This document shows positions 16,376-23,813 of a stretch of 64,000 nt of DNA, piece after piece. Source of the stretch: Marinobacter sp. LV10R510-11A. GTDB taxonomy: Bacteria > Pseudomonadota > Gammaproteobacteria > Pseudomonadales > Oleiphilaceae. Position numbers and translations under genes: made by a program. The stretch lies in assembly GCF_900215155.1 (NCBI RefSeq), contig NZ_LT907980.1, positions 4,030,001-4,094,000 of the forward strand. Direction: 5' to 3'. Under the pieces are notes generated by a model. It saw nothing but the letters and a program-made list of their open reading frames with translations. It searched no databases and was not told the origin of the DNA. Each line of letters begins with the position of its first letter. Within the stretch, counting starts at the first letter, position 1.

Positions 16376-16819
16376 TTACAGGCAACACGCTTTATATTTC
16401 TTCCCACTGCCACAGGGGCAGGGCTCGTTGCGGCCGGGCTTGAACTGACCCTCGCTGGTCTCGCCTTGCAGGTAATACCAACGGTCGTCCTCCTTCAAGA
16501 AATCCGAACGTTCTTCGAGAAACCTGAAACCCTGGGCAAGACGATACACGGCTCGGAAGTGGACGGTGCCCTGTGCCTGGTTTTCGGTACTGTCCAGAAT
16601 CTGCAATGCCGTCCAGTCCGGAGAGTCTTCCAGGCTAAGTGAGCCCGGCCGGGTGCTGGGGTGCCAGGTTGCCCGAAGGTAGTCCGGCAGATTCTCAATA
16701 AATGCGGCGTACCGCGAACGCATCAGAGCCTCAGGCGTTGAGGCGGCTTCGCCATGATGCAGAGGCTGGCAGCATTCTGCATAGGGGGCATTGCTGCCAC
16801 AGGGGCAGGGTGTGTTCAT
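16376..16819 (-). CDS. ychJ: YchJ family SEC-C motif protein
   Basis: This 147-residue YchJ (UPF0225) protein has metal-binding SEC-C type motifs at both ends: CPCGSNAPYAECC at residues 5-17 and CPCGSGKKYKACC at the C-terminus. The core has the conserved EALMRSRYAAF and DYLRATWHPSTR. The terminal cysteine clusters probably bind zinc. The physiological role is not established. The gene is intact and stands alone between two dispersed motif copies. Confidence 0.92.
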   Translation of the reverse strand: MNTPCPCGSNAPYAECCQPLHHGEAASTPEALMRSRYAAFIENLPDYLRATWHPSTRPGSLSLEDSPDWTALQILDSTENQAQGTVHFRAVYRLAQGFRFLEERSDFLKEDDRWYYLQGETSEGQFKPGRNEPCPCGSGKKYKACCL

Positions 16820-16888
16820 ACAACGCGTTGGGGATAATTCATGGCTGCATTATACCGCTGTACTCCGGATTCCCAAACAGGGCGGGAA

Positions 16889-16910
16889 TCCGGGATAGAT
16901 TTATTTTTTT
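16889..16910 (+). repeat. Dispersed motif, copy 5
   Basis: The variant tccgggatagatttattttt lies between ychJ (5' side) and the 3' end of the FkbM methyltransferase gene. Confidence 0.6.
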
Positions 16911-16963
16911 GATCCTGGGCCTGATCGTAGTGGTGATCGGTTCTGCCGGGCGGTGACTGAGAC

Positions 16964-17731
16964 TCAGGTAACAAGCCGGGCATAAATATCCCCCGAGGCG
17001 ATCCCGTCAGCTCCCGCATCAAGCCATTGCCGGAGTGACTCAGGACCCTGCCATGAAGGCCAGATAAAACGGCGTTGCTCACCGGCAACAACATTGAATT
17101 CGTGCAGGCCCAGCCGCTCCAGCTCCTGCAGGCATAGCAATGCCTGATCCAGGGTGCCGTTCACGAATTCAAAGGACAGTGCCGGCAGCGGCTGGCTCAG
17201 CCCCGCCAGCACTTCCACCTCAAAGCCTTCCACATCAATCTTGCAGAAGCTGGGCTGGCCATACTGTCGTATCAGCTCGTCCAGCGTGGTGACCGTCACG
17301 GTGACCGAGTCTTCCCAGCGCACATGCCGGAAACCGGGACTGGTTGTGCGCAGGTGTTCGCGCCAGCGGCTGTCCAGTGAGGCCACCGTCGGATTACGCA
17401 AGCTCAGCGCCAGTTCGGCTTTGCCCGGGGCCCGCCCCACCGCCAGTGGCAGGCACACTATCTCGGGCTGATGCCGGGTCAGGCGCTGCAGCCAGCGCAG
17501 CAGTCGTGGCTGCGGCTCCAACGCCACCACCCGTGCCCCCAGCGCGGCAAACGCGGAGCTGCGGTCCCCCAGATGGGCGCCGATGTCGAATACCAGATTG
17601 CCGGGGCGGATGAATTCACTGTAGAGCCGGCGTAAAGCTCTCTGGCGCCCGGGACGTCGATAGATGACAAAGGACCGTAGCAGTCCCAGGCCGCATTTAA
17701 GTTGATCGGTAATGGCAACCCGCAAGGTCAC
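16964..17731 (-). CDS. FkbM family methyltransferase
   Basis: This is a SAM-dependent methyltransferase of the FkbM family, which methylates hydroxyls on sugars or secondary metabolites; the substrate here is unknown. The 255 residues contain the SAM-binding motif NLVFDIGAHLGDRSSAF, ALEPQP and the family hallmark FCKIDVEGFEVEVLAGL. The region 17281-17320 encodes a run of alternating Thr-Val residues (SVTVTVTTLDE), which fits a normal strand of the fold. The start at 17731 gives a full-length protein. It is not next to sugar or secondary-metabolite genes. Confidence 0.88.
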   Translation of the reverse strand: MTLRVAITDQLKCGLGLLRSFVIYRRPGRQRALRRLYSEFIRPGNLVFDIGAHLGDRSSAFAALGARVVALEPQPRLLRWLQRLTRHQPEIVCLPLAVGRAPGKAELALSLRNPTVASLDSRWREHLRTTSPGFRHVRWEDSVTVTVTTLDELIRQYGQPSFCKIDVEGFEVEVLAGLSQPLPALSFEFVNGTLDQALLCLQELERLGLHEFNVVAGEQRRFIWPSWQGPESLRQWLDAGADGIASGDIYARLVT

Positions 17732-17764
17732 CTCCTTTTGCTTTCAGCCCCAAGGGTGACATGG

Positions 17765-17974
17765 TCAAGGCCTTTCATCCGACGGCAAACCCTCTTCACA
17801 TTTCCTGCAATCGAGCTCAAACCCCACCATCGACTCCCGGCCCTCCGCCGTAGTGACCCAAGGGCGGTTCACCCACGGCGGCGTATGACGCACGTGTTGA
17901 TTGTGACCACATGCCAGCTGAGCGACCCAATGGTTTTCTTGGTCTTTATGGTAGCCGGCGATGGGCTGTTTCAT
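17765..17974 (-). CDS. DUF3565 family protein
   Basis: This small protein of 69 residues matches DUF3565: a start like MKQPIAGYHKD, then ACGHNQHVRHTPPW, RPWVTTAEGRESM and DCRKCE. Conserved Cys and His residues suggest metal binding. The function is unknown. It lies 33 bp upstream of the FkbM gene on the same strand and could be co-transcribed with it. Confidence 0.85.
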   Translation of the reverse strand: MKQPIAGYHKDQENHWVAQLACGHNQHVRHTPPWVNRPWVTTAEGRESMVGFELDCRKCEEGLPSDERP

Positions 17975-18027
17975 AAGCCCCAGTCTAGCAGCCTGTCGGA
18001 CTTAACCAAACAGTATCGAAGTGAGAC

Positions 18028-18080
18028 AATCGGGACAGATTTATTTTCTGAGGGTCCTTCAGGATGAATCAGTCCCGATT
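18028..18080 (+). repeat. 53-bp imperfect palindrome containing dispersed motif copy 6
   Basis: The left arm AATCGGGACAGATT (18028-18041) pairs with the right arm AATCAGTCCCGATT (18067-18080) at 13 of 14 positions. The 25-base spacer holds a smaller inverted repeat, CTGAGG/CTTCAG. This is the only place in the window where the motif is joined to a full inverse partner, so it may be the most complete form of the element. Confidence 0.7.
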
Positions 18081-18120
18081 TTAAAGGAAAAACCCGAATC
18101 GCCGCACGCAGAAACTCCGG
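18078..18120 (-). pseudogene. CIA30 remnant (third copy)
   Basis: Bases 18078-18112 match the 3' end of the CIA30 genes (compare 10394-10426 and 20412-20427). They are followed directly by aaactccggt, which in the intact copies lies upstream of the gene start (10961-10970 region). Nearly the whole gene has been removed between these points. Confidence 0.6.
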
Positions 18121-18184
18121 TGACGGCATCGGTATTTGCTAGTATGACCGCCCTTTCATCCTGATAACGATCAAGCACTGCAAA

Positions 18185-19948
18185 ATGAATGCTCCTTTTA
18201 AGCTGCGGCCTTACCAACAGGAAGCCGTTGACGCCACTTTGAAACATTTTCGCAAATCGGATGATTCTGCCGTTATTGTGCTGCCGACCGGTGCGGGGAA
18301 AAGTCTGGTCATTGCCGAGTTGGCCCGCCTTGCTCGGCGTAAAATTCTGGTGCTGACTCACGTAAAAGAGCTTGTTGAGCAGAATCACGCCAAATACCAG
18401 AGCTATGGGTTAACGGCCGGCGTCTTCTCTGCCGGGTTAAAACGTAAGGAACATCGGTATCAGGTAACCTTCGCCAGTGTGCAGTCTGTATCGGCTAATC
18501 TGGATCAGTTCAGGGATGAATACTCATTGATCATCATCGATGAGTGCCATCGGGTGAGTGGTGATGACAGCAGTCAGTATCAAACAATCATCGAGCTGCT
18601 GCGGCAACAGAATGCCTCCCTTAAAGTGCTGGGGCTAACCGCCACACCCTATCGCCTGGCCATGGGCTGGATCTATCGCTATCACTACCGGGGCTTTGTC
18701 CGCAGCGAACAGGATAGGCCTTTTCAGCACTGCATTTATGAACTGCCGTTGAGCTATATGATTAATCGGGGGTATCTCACCAGGCCTGAGTTGGTTAACG
18801 CGGCGGTGGCGCAATACGATTTCTCCGCGCTGTCTCAGAACCGCTTTGGCGAATATGCCGAAAAAGACGTTAACCAGCTGCTGGGCAAACATCAGCGTGT
18901 GACCCGGGCCATTATTGAGCAGGTGATGGAGCTGGCCGTTAAGCGCAAGGCGGTGATGATTTTTGCTGCAACGGTGGACCATGCGCGGGAGATCACCGGC
19001 TATCTGCCGGAAAACCAAACAGCCCTAATTACCGGCGCGACCGATCAGAATGAACGGGATTCACTGATTCAGCGCTTTAAACAGCGGCAGTTAAAGTATC
19101 TGGTGAATGTGTCCGTACTCACCACGGGCTTTGATGCGCCCCATGTGGACTTTATCGCCATTCTTCGCCCTACCCAATCGGTCAGTTTGTATCAGCAGAT
19201 CGTGGGTCGTGGTCTTCGTTTGGACGAAGGTAAAGAGAATTGTCTGGTGATTGATTACGCGGGCAACCGTATCAATCTGTATCACCCGGAAGTCGGGGAG
19301 AAGAAGCCAAACCCCGATAGTGAGCCGGTGCAGGTATTCTGCCCGGGCTGTGGTTTCGCCAATATATTCTGGGGCAAGACAGACGACGACGGGCGTGTGA
19401 TCGAGCACTACGGCCGCCGCTGCCAGGGCCTGCTGGAGGCCGCTGAAGAGGGTGAGCCGGAGGTGCGGCGCGCACGCCCTGAGCAGTGCGATTACCGTTT
19501 TCGTTTCAAGGAGTGCCCACACTGCGGTGGCGAGAATGATATCGCGGCTCGTAACTGTCACCAGTGTAAAAAAGCGATCATCGACCCGGATGATCAGCTA
19601 AAAGATGCTCTGAAACTTAAAGATACCATGGTGATCCGTTGTGCCGGGGTCACCTTGAACGGCAATGACAACAAACTGAGAATTACCTATCACGCTGAAG
19701 ATGGGGAAGAACTCAGAGAGTCTTTTGATTTCAGCAAGCCGGCACAGCGCAACGTCTTTAACAAATTGTTCGGGCGTCGTTTGGCGAATGGCCAGGCCCC
19801 GAAAGCGTTCAGCAGGGTTGAAGAGGTGCTTGAGATGCAAGCCTTGTTGCCGGCACCGGATTTTGTCATTGCCCGCAAACAAAAGCACTACTGGCAGGTG
19901 CAGGAACGGATCTTTGATTATCAGGGTAGCTATCGTAAGGCGTATTGA
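18185..19948 (+). CDS. radD: RadD-type superfamily 2 helicase, copy 1
   Basis: This is a homologue of E. coli RadD (YejH), an ATPase that helps process DNA crossovers and survive radiation damage. The 587 residues (family about 586) start at a conserved N-terminus with [13 protein letters not shown], Walker A PTGAGKS (34-40), [36 protein letters not shown] and [12 protein letters not shown]-terminal domain follows with [12 protein letters not shown] and the Cys cluster [18 protein letters not shown], probably zinc-binding. A near-identical paralogue lies at 23814-25619. The two share the 45 bp upstream of the start, so both could use a similar promoter. Confidence 0.93.
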   Translation: MNAPFKLRPYQQEAVDATLKHFRKSDDSAVIVLPTGAGKSLVIAELARLARRKILVLTHVKELVEQNHAKYQSYGLTAGVFSAGLKRKEHRYQVTFASVQSVSANLDQFRDEYSLIIIDECHRVSGDDSSQYQTIIELLRQQNASLKVLGLTATPYRLAMGWIYRYHYRGFVRSEQDRPFQHCIYELPLSYMINRGYLTRPELVNAAVAQYDFSALSQNRFGEYAEKDVNQLLGKHQRVTRAIIEQVMELAVKRKAVMIFAATVDHAREITGYLPENQTALITGATDQNERDSLIQRFKQRQLKYLVNVSVLTTGFDAPHVDFIAILRPTQSVSLYQQIVGRGLRLDEGKENCLVIDYAGNRINLYHPEVGEKKPNPDSEPVQVFCPGCGFANIFWGKTDDDGRVIEHYGRRCQGLLEAAEEGEPEVRRARPEQCDYRFRFKECPHCGGENDIAARNCHQCKKAIIDPDDQLKDALKLKDTMVIRCAGVTLNGNDNKLRITYHAEDGEELRESFDFSKPAQRNVFNKLFGRRLANGQAPKAFSRVEEVLEMQALLPAPDFVIARKQKHYWQVQERIFDYQGSYRKAY

Positions 19949-19970
19949 AGAGTAGTAGGCCCTTATGTGG

Positions 19971-20366
19971 TCAGGGCCCAACCCGGTCGGCCACATCCTG
20001 GGTGTAGGTGGCTTCGTGAATCAGCACATGGCTGCCTTTGCAGGCACCGGCCAGCAGAGTAGGGTCGTCATTGTCACCGGCAACGATCAGGCGGCGGGCA
20101 ACGCGCGGAATTTGTGTGTAATCGTGGCTCCTTAGTAAGCGGCCATCCTCCAGCGTCACGTTAATGCCTTTCTGCAACTCGCCCCAATCAGGCCCGGGTT
20201 CGATGCCATCTTCCTTCAGTTTGTCCTGCAACAGTTGATGCTGGGTGCCTTCGCCACAGTCCACCAAGTACCAGGGTTTGTGGCCAGAGTGCGACAGAGC
20301 CAGCGCGGTTACGTTACGTGAACGTGTCGGTGTCCCGGCAGACGTGCCCAAGAAGGTGAATTCCAT
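19971..20366 (-). pseudogene. RNase Z-like metallo-beta-lactamase gene, copy A, core deleted
   Basis: The frame starts like the RNase Z family ([31 protein letters not shown]) and then jumps to [19 protein letters not shown] and [18 protein letters not shown]. The metal-binding HxHGDH region and about 115 residues are missing. The junction is at CAACTGTTGCA, which would occur twice in the full gene because both sides encode QLL. The last part of the protein is also lost, replaced by a stop at 19971 that is identical in copy B. Copy B keeps part of the middle that is missing here. Confidence 0.8.
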
Positions 20367-20392
20367 AGTTCCTCGTTTCGCGGTAATGGGAA

Positions 20393-20405
20393 AACCGGGA
20401 CAGAT
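20393..20405 (+). repeat. Dispersed motif, copy 7 (partial)
   Basis: The sequence aaccgggacagatt is the first half of the motif, joined directly to the 3' end of CIA30 copy 2. The CIA30 stop codon lies at this junction. Confidence 0.6.
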
Positions 20406-20939
20406 TCAGCGAAAAAAGCCGAATCGCCGCACGCAGGCGTCGACATCGAATGCCGTGCCAATGGCCACCACGGCAACGCTTCTGATTTCCGCAGGTTGCA
20501 GCTCAGCGTCGGTACGGTGGGCGTGCAGTTGCGCATAGGGCACGATGAAACGGGTCCATTGCGGCTCCACCGGCAAGGTGCAGCGAAAGGATTGCCAAGG
20601 CTTGTTCAGCTGATTCGTTTTTACGTGCAGATTATAGTCGTGCGCCGCGCCGCACAGCTCGATGAATAGGCCCTTATAGTCAGCACGCGATTGGCTCGGT
20701 TCGATCTCAAGCTTCATCTGCACGAACCCACCGTTGTTCTCGAGACGGGTGCGGCCAGCCAAACAGGTGCAGGGCGAGCTATGACGGTCGTCCTGTCGCA
20801 GTTCGGCACTGGAAACGCCACCCATCACCTGATCGCTGATCACGGTCCAGGGCGAATGTACATCCTGACTGGCCTGATACACATCGATCAAATGTTCCGC
20901 ACGGACCGCGGGGCCTTGGGTTTTGAGGTTTTCATTCAT
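20406..20939 (-). CDS. CIA30 family protein, copy 2
   Basis: This second copy, 177 residues, is nearly identical to the one at 10395-10928, with scattered substitutions (for example VPYAQLHAHRTD for VPFEQLRAHRTD). The conserved WTVISDQVMGGVSSAE and LENNGGFVQMKLEIE are present. The shared upstream stretch runs to about 21000. The C-terminal codons and stop abut the partial motif at 20393. It appears functional. Its neighbours are the broken RNase Z-like gene and an FKBP gene. Confidence 0.8.
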   Translation of the reverse strand: MNENLKTQGPAVRAEHLIDVYQASQDVHSPWTVISDQVMGGVSSAELRQDDRHSSPCTCLAGRTRLENNGGFVQMKLEIEPSQSRADYKGLFIELCGAAHDYNLHVKTNQLNKPWQSFRCTLPVEPQWTRFIVPYAQLHAHRTDAELQPAEIRSVAVVAIGTAFDVDACVRRFGFFR

Positions 20940-21096
20940 AAGCTTGAAGCACTCCTCGTAATCATGCGGAAACTCCGGTAACTAAAGTAAACCGTAAGCG
21001 CCTGAGAGCGAACAGCGCCCCGGTTTTCCTCCTTTGGAGTCAGCGCCGCCGCTGGTTATAATGGCGTACCTCGAACCATCGCAGAGAACCTTATCT

Positions 21097-21576
21097 ATGC
21101 CAATCGAAAAGAATCAAGTGGTCTTGTTTCACTACAGCGTCAGTGATGACCAAGGCAACGTCGTTGAAAACTCCCGTGGCGGCGAACCGAACGCCTACCT
21201 GCATGGCCACGGCGGCATTGTCCGAGGCCTAGAAGATGCCCTGGAAGGTCGCGACGCTGGCGAAAGCTTCAGCGTCACCATCACTCCGGGAAAAGCCTAC
21301 GGCCCGCGCAAGGCCGATGCCATGCAGCGTGTGCCGATCAAAAATTTGATTGGCGCCAAACGCTGGAAGCCGGGCATGATCGCGCAGGTGAAAACCGAGC
21401 AGGGCCCGCGCCATGTAATCGTCGCGAAGGTCGGCCTCAAGTTTGCCGATGTCGACACCAACCATCCGATGGCGGGTAAAACCCTGACCTTCGATATCGA
21501 AATCCTTGAAGTACGCGCCGCGAATCTGGAAGAGATAGCGCACGCCCATGCGCATGGGCCGGGTAGGCATCACTGA
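21097..21576 (+). CDS. FKBP-type peptidyl-prolyl isomerase, SlyD-like
   Basis: This proline isomerase and chaperone is of the SlyD/FkpB type. From ATG at 21097 the protein has 159 residues: IEKNQVVLFHYSVSDDQG, YLHGHGGIVRGLEDALEG and VTITPGKAYGPR are typical, with an insert-in-flap domain in the middle and DTNHPMAGKTLTFDIEILEV. It ends in a short His-rich tail (HAHAHGPGRHH) that may bind nickel, as in SlyD. The longer frame from 21034 lacks family similarity. Confidence 0.9.
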   Translation: MPIEKNQVVLFHYSVSDDQGNVVENSRGGEPNAYLHGHGGIVRGLEDALEGRDAGESFSVTITPGKAYGPRKADAMQRVPIKNLIGAKRWKPGMIAQVKTEQGPRHVIVAKVGLKFADVDTNHPMAGKTLTFDIEILEVRAANLEEIAHAHAHGPGRHH

Positions 21577-21669
21577 CGGATTGAAAGGCTCGGACTTGTC
21601 CTTCACGCCGGTGACGTCGGGCGCGATGAGGTTCTGGAAGCGCTGGAGGTGAACGAAGGCTGTGTGGCT

Positions 21670-21690
21670 GGTGAAATCATTCGTTTCACC
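21670..21690. promoter_or_regulatory. Perfect 7-bp inverted repeat ggtgaaa/tttcacc
   Basis: GGTGAAA and TTTCACC are separated by seven bases, about 95 bp after the FKBP stop and upstream of the MNT promoter. It may be an operator; there is no T-run to make it a convincing terminator. Confidence 0.35.
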
Positions 21691-21708
21691 AGGGTCTGCG
21701 GTTTCATG

Positions 21709-21746
21709 ATACCCATTGTGGGTATATAATTACCCAAAATGGGTTT
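21709..21746 (+). promoter_or_regulatory. Promoter with twin operators upstream of the MNT gene
   Basis: Two similar inverted repeats, ATACCCATTGTGGGTAT (21709-21725) and TTACCCAAAATGGGTT (21730-21745), have centres about 21 bp apart, two helical turns. A perfect -10 box TATAAT (21725-21730) lies between them; the -35 region (21702-21707, TTTCAT) is weak. This layout suggests autorepression by a dimeric winged-helix protein, most simply the one encoded next. Confidence 0.6.
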
Positions 21747-21763
21747 CGAAAGGCACTGGTAAT

Positions 21764-22366
21764 ATGTCCGCAGTCACAACGTCAAATCGCACTGGGTTGG
21801 CGGATGCTCTATTCTCAGCAACCCGCCAGAAGGTCTTGCGCCTGTTCTTCGCACGGCCGGGTAGGGACTTTTCGATGAAAGAACTCATTGAGCAGGCGGA
21901 AGCAGGTTCGGGTGCTGTGCAACGGGAACTCGCCCGCCTGGTTGATAGTGGGCTAGTGCAGGTTAACCTGCAGGGGCGCCAGAAACGCTATAAAGCCAAC
22001 CTGGGTTCGCCCGTTTATCCGGAATTGTCTTCTCTTGCCTCCAAGCTGCTCGGTCCGGAACAACAAGTTGAAGATGCTCTCAAGCCGATTAGCGATAGAA
22101 TCGATCTGGCCCTGATTTATGGTTCGGTGGCCAAAAGGACCGATCATGCCAATAGTGATATCGACCTCATGTTGGTATCAGATACCCTTACCCTGGAAGA
22201 AGTCTTTGAAGCATTGGAGCCGGCAGAGATCAATCTTTCCCGGACCATTAACCCAACCCTCTACAAGCACGAAGAGTTTAAAAAACGTCGAGCTAAGAAA
22301 AGCCCTTTTTTGAGGAAAGTCCTGGAAGGACAGTACATATTGTTGAAAGGAAGCGTTAATGAATGA
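21764..22366 (+). CDS. Winged-helix plus MNT-type nucleotidyltransferase (antitoxin-like)
   Basis: Residues 1-80 form a winged helix (ALFSATRQKVLRLFFARPGR, FSMKELIEQAEAGSGAVQRE) and the C-terminal half a minimal nucleotidyltransferase with LIYGSVAKRTDHANSDIDL (GS and DxD motif). In MNT/HEPN modules this protein modifies or blocks a HEPN RNase toxin, and the winged helix allows autoregulation. ATG at 21764 was chosen because the protein then begins just before the winged helix; an upstream start would lie inside the operator region. Its stop overlaps the start of the truncated HEPN gene by eight bases. Confidence 0.8.
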   Translation: MSAVTTSNRTGLADALFSATRQKVLRLFFARPGRDFSMKELIEQAEAGSGAVQRELARLVDSGLVQVNLQGRQKRYKANLGSPVYPELSSLASKLLGPEQQVEDALKPISDRIDLALIYGSVAKRTDHANSDIDLMLVSDTLTLEEVFEALEPAEINLSRTINPTLYKHEEFKKRRAKKSPFLRKVLEGQYILLKGSVNE

Positions 22367-22434
22367 AGAAGCACTGGAGAATCTGGTCCGGATACGCAAA
22401 CTCCACCATGAGGCGGCGGACGCCAACGAGGTCC
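22359..22434 (+). pseudogene. HEPN toxin partner, N-terminal remnant
   Basis: ATG at 22359 begins MNEEALENLVRIRKLHHEAA and then DANEVQGL, the usual start of the HEPN-like partner that follows MNT genes of this type. After about 25 residues the similarity stops, and the catalytic RxxxxH is absent. The frame continues into unrelated sequence. On the opposite strand, 22440-22500 encodes VEIEHAIRAGI, similar to the start of the broken gene at 26.6 kb, so the fusion partner is another fragment. Confidence 0.6.
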
Positions 22435-22521
22435 AGGGACTCGTACAATGCCCGCTCGGATGGCGTGCTCTATTTCTACGTCGAAGATGTTTTGCCTGGG
22501 CGGTGGGGCCAAATGAATTTT

Positions 22522-22764
22522 TTAATGGTTATCCCCAAAACGCCGGTGCAACTGGCGCACTGTTGCTTCGTCGAGATGGCCGTAGTGATTGTGGGAAATC
22601 AGTACCAGGTGAATCGGCGGCGTTTCCGCCACGGTCAGGGCTGGTGGCGTGAACCGCCTCGGCCCGACCAAGCGGAAGGGGCTGGCACGGTCCGATAACA
22701 CGGGGTCGGTAAGTACGTTCAGGCCCCGATACTGGAACAGGAATGACGCATGCCCCAGCCAGAC
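22522..22764 (-). pseudogene. NAPE-PLD/UlaG-like metallo-beta-lactamase fold fragment
   Basis: The minus-strand frame reads VWLGHASFLFQYRGLNVLTD, PVLSDRASPF and LVLISHNHYGHLDEATVRQL, matching the N-terminal half of NAPE-PLD-like metallo-hydrolases. It has neither start nor end of the gene. The metal motif HNHYDHLD has Asp replaced by Gly. It is a dead fragment. The stretch 22765-22896 holds nothing I recognise. Confidence 0.65.
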
Positions 22765-22898
22765 CTATTTCTCGGGGCTTTTGATGTAAAAAACGTTCTT
22801 ATCCCGAACGCTCATCTCGAATAATTCACTGGCTCGGATGGCGAGATTGAATGTTAACACGCCTTATCTGCGGCGGTGGTTTCCGGGGATAATAGAAA

Positions 22899-22919
22899 AC
22901 CGGGACAGATTTATTTTTG
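22899..22919 (+). repeat. Dispersed motif, copy 8
   Basis: The copy aaccgggacagatttattttt matches copy 1 exactly and, like copy 1, is followed by gagttatg(g)ggaataaagcc and the thpR start, so motif and gene start moved or were duplicated together. Confidence 0.75.
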
Positions 22920-22938
22920 AGTTATGGGGAATAAAGCC

Positions 22939-23091
22939 ATGCGCAGAATATTCTTCGGACTGGGGATTCCCGCTTAGATCAAAGGCCACCTAGTGAGGGC
23001 AGGTGTCAGGTGCCAAATGGCAAAGTGTTGAGCAGATGCACATCATCTTACTGTTCCTTGGCGACGTGGAAGAAGAGCGTCTATTGGCGCT
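22939..23091 (+). pseudogene. thpR N-terminal remnant
   Basis: This is a duplicate of thpR bases 11041 to about 11205 with an in-frame TAG soon after the start (IPA then stop), a short deletion after it, and loss of everything beyond codon 55. It keeps the HIxLLFLGDVEEERLLA region. The higB promoter region begins directly after it. Confidence 0.8.
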
Positions 23092-23129
23092 ATGCCTTTC
23101 TTCCAATCAGCTTCCCCACATAGTAACGC

Positions 23130-23158
23130 TTGACGTTATTAATGTGTTGCGTCACTAT
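23130..23158 (+). promoter_or_regulatory. Putative higBA promoter
   Basis: A -35 box TTGACG (23130-23135) and a -10 box CACTAT (23153-23158) are 17 bp apart, just upstream of higB. The -35 box lies inside the inverted repeat TAACG-CTTGA-CGTTA (23124-23138), a candidate HigA operator. Confidence 0.5.
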
Positions 23159-23164
23159 TGACCC

Positions 23165-23443
23165 ATGATCATATCGTTCAAGCGTAAGGACACCGAGAAG
23201 CTGGCAAGCGGTCGCCGCGTCAGGCGCTTTGCTAATTTCGAGCGCGTTGCTTTGAGGAAAATTCGGCAACTCCAGGCTGCAAGCCATCTGGACGATCTTA
23301 AAGTTCCGCCCGGCAATATGTTGGAGCCGTTGCATGGTGACCGCCAAGGTCAGCACAGCATTCGAATCAACAGGCAGTTCCGGGTTTGCTTCCGCTGGAC
23401 CAGGGCCGGTGCGGAAGAGGTCGAAATTGTTGATTACCATTAG
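23165..23443 (+). CDS. higB: HigB-type toxin (RelE/ParE superfamily)
   Basis: This 92-residue toxin is of the HigB host-inhibition type; relatives cut ribosome-bound mRNA. Typical blocks are MIISFKRKDTEKLASGRR, LRKIRQLQAA, LKVPPGNMLEPLHGDRQGQH and SIRINRQFRVCFRW. It is intact and is followed after 10 bp by higA, the toxin-first order normal for higBA. The pair lies between the thpR remnant and radD copy 2, so it may have been inserted with that duplicated segment. Confidence 0.9.
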   Translation: MIISFKRKDTEKLASGRRVRRFANFERVALRKIRQLQAASHLDDLKVPPGNMLEPLHGDRQGQHSIRINRQFRVCFRWTRAGAEEVEIVDYH

Positions 23444-23453
23444 GAGGTGATTC

Positions 23454-23768
23454 ATGCGCAACATTGATCCCGTAACGCCAGGCGAGTTACTGAAAGAAGA
23501 GTTTCTTGGGCCGATGGGCATTTCTCAATATCGCCTCGCTAAAGAAATTGGCGTGCCTGCCCAGAGAATAGGCCAGATTATTGCGGGTAAGCGTTCGATA
23601 ACCGCAGACACTGACCTGCGACTGTGCCGCTTCTTTGGTTTGTCTAATGGGTATTGGCTGCGGGCTCAGGCAGCCTACGACACAGAGATTGCGGAAGAGG
23701 CTCTTGAGGACCAGTTGAAAAATATTCGTCCGTGGAACTCTGTGTCAGAAATTGGGCACAGGGCATAA
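23454..23768 (+). CDS. higA: HigA antitoxin, XRE-type HTH
   Basis: The 104-residue antitoxin of HigB has the HigA signature HPGELL-like TPGELLKEEFLGPMGISQYR, an HTH (LAKEIGVPAQRIGQIIAGKR, then SITADTDLRLCRFFGLSNGYW) and a C-terminal helix. It neutralises HigB and is expected to repress the operon, possibly through the repeat at 23124-23138. GGAGGTGATTC precedes its ATG. The stop is 45 bp before radD copy 2. Confidence 0.92.
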   Translation: MRNIDPVTPGELLKEEFLGPMGISQYRLAKEIGVPAQRIGQIIAGKRSITADTDLRLCRFFGLSNGYWLRAQAAYDTEIAEEALEDQLKNIRPWNSVSEIGHRA

Positions 23769-23813
23769 ACGTATGACTGACTTTTCATCCTGATAACGGT
23801 CAAACACTGCAAA

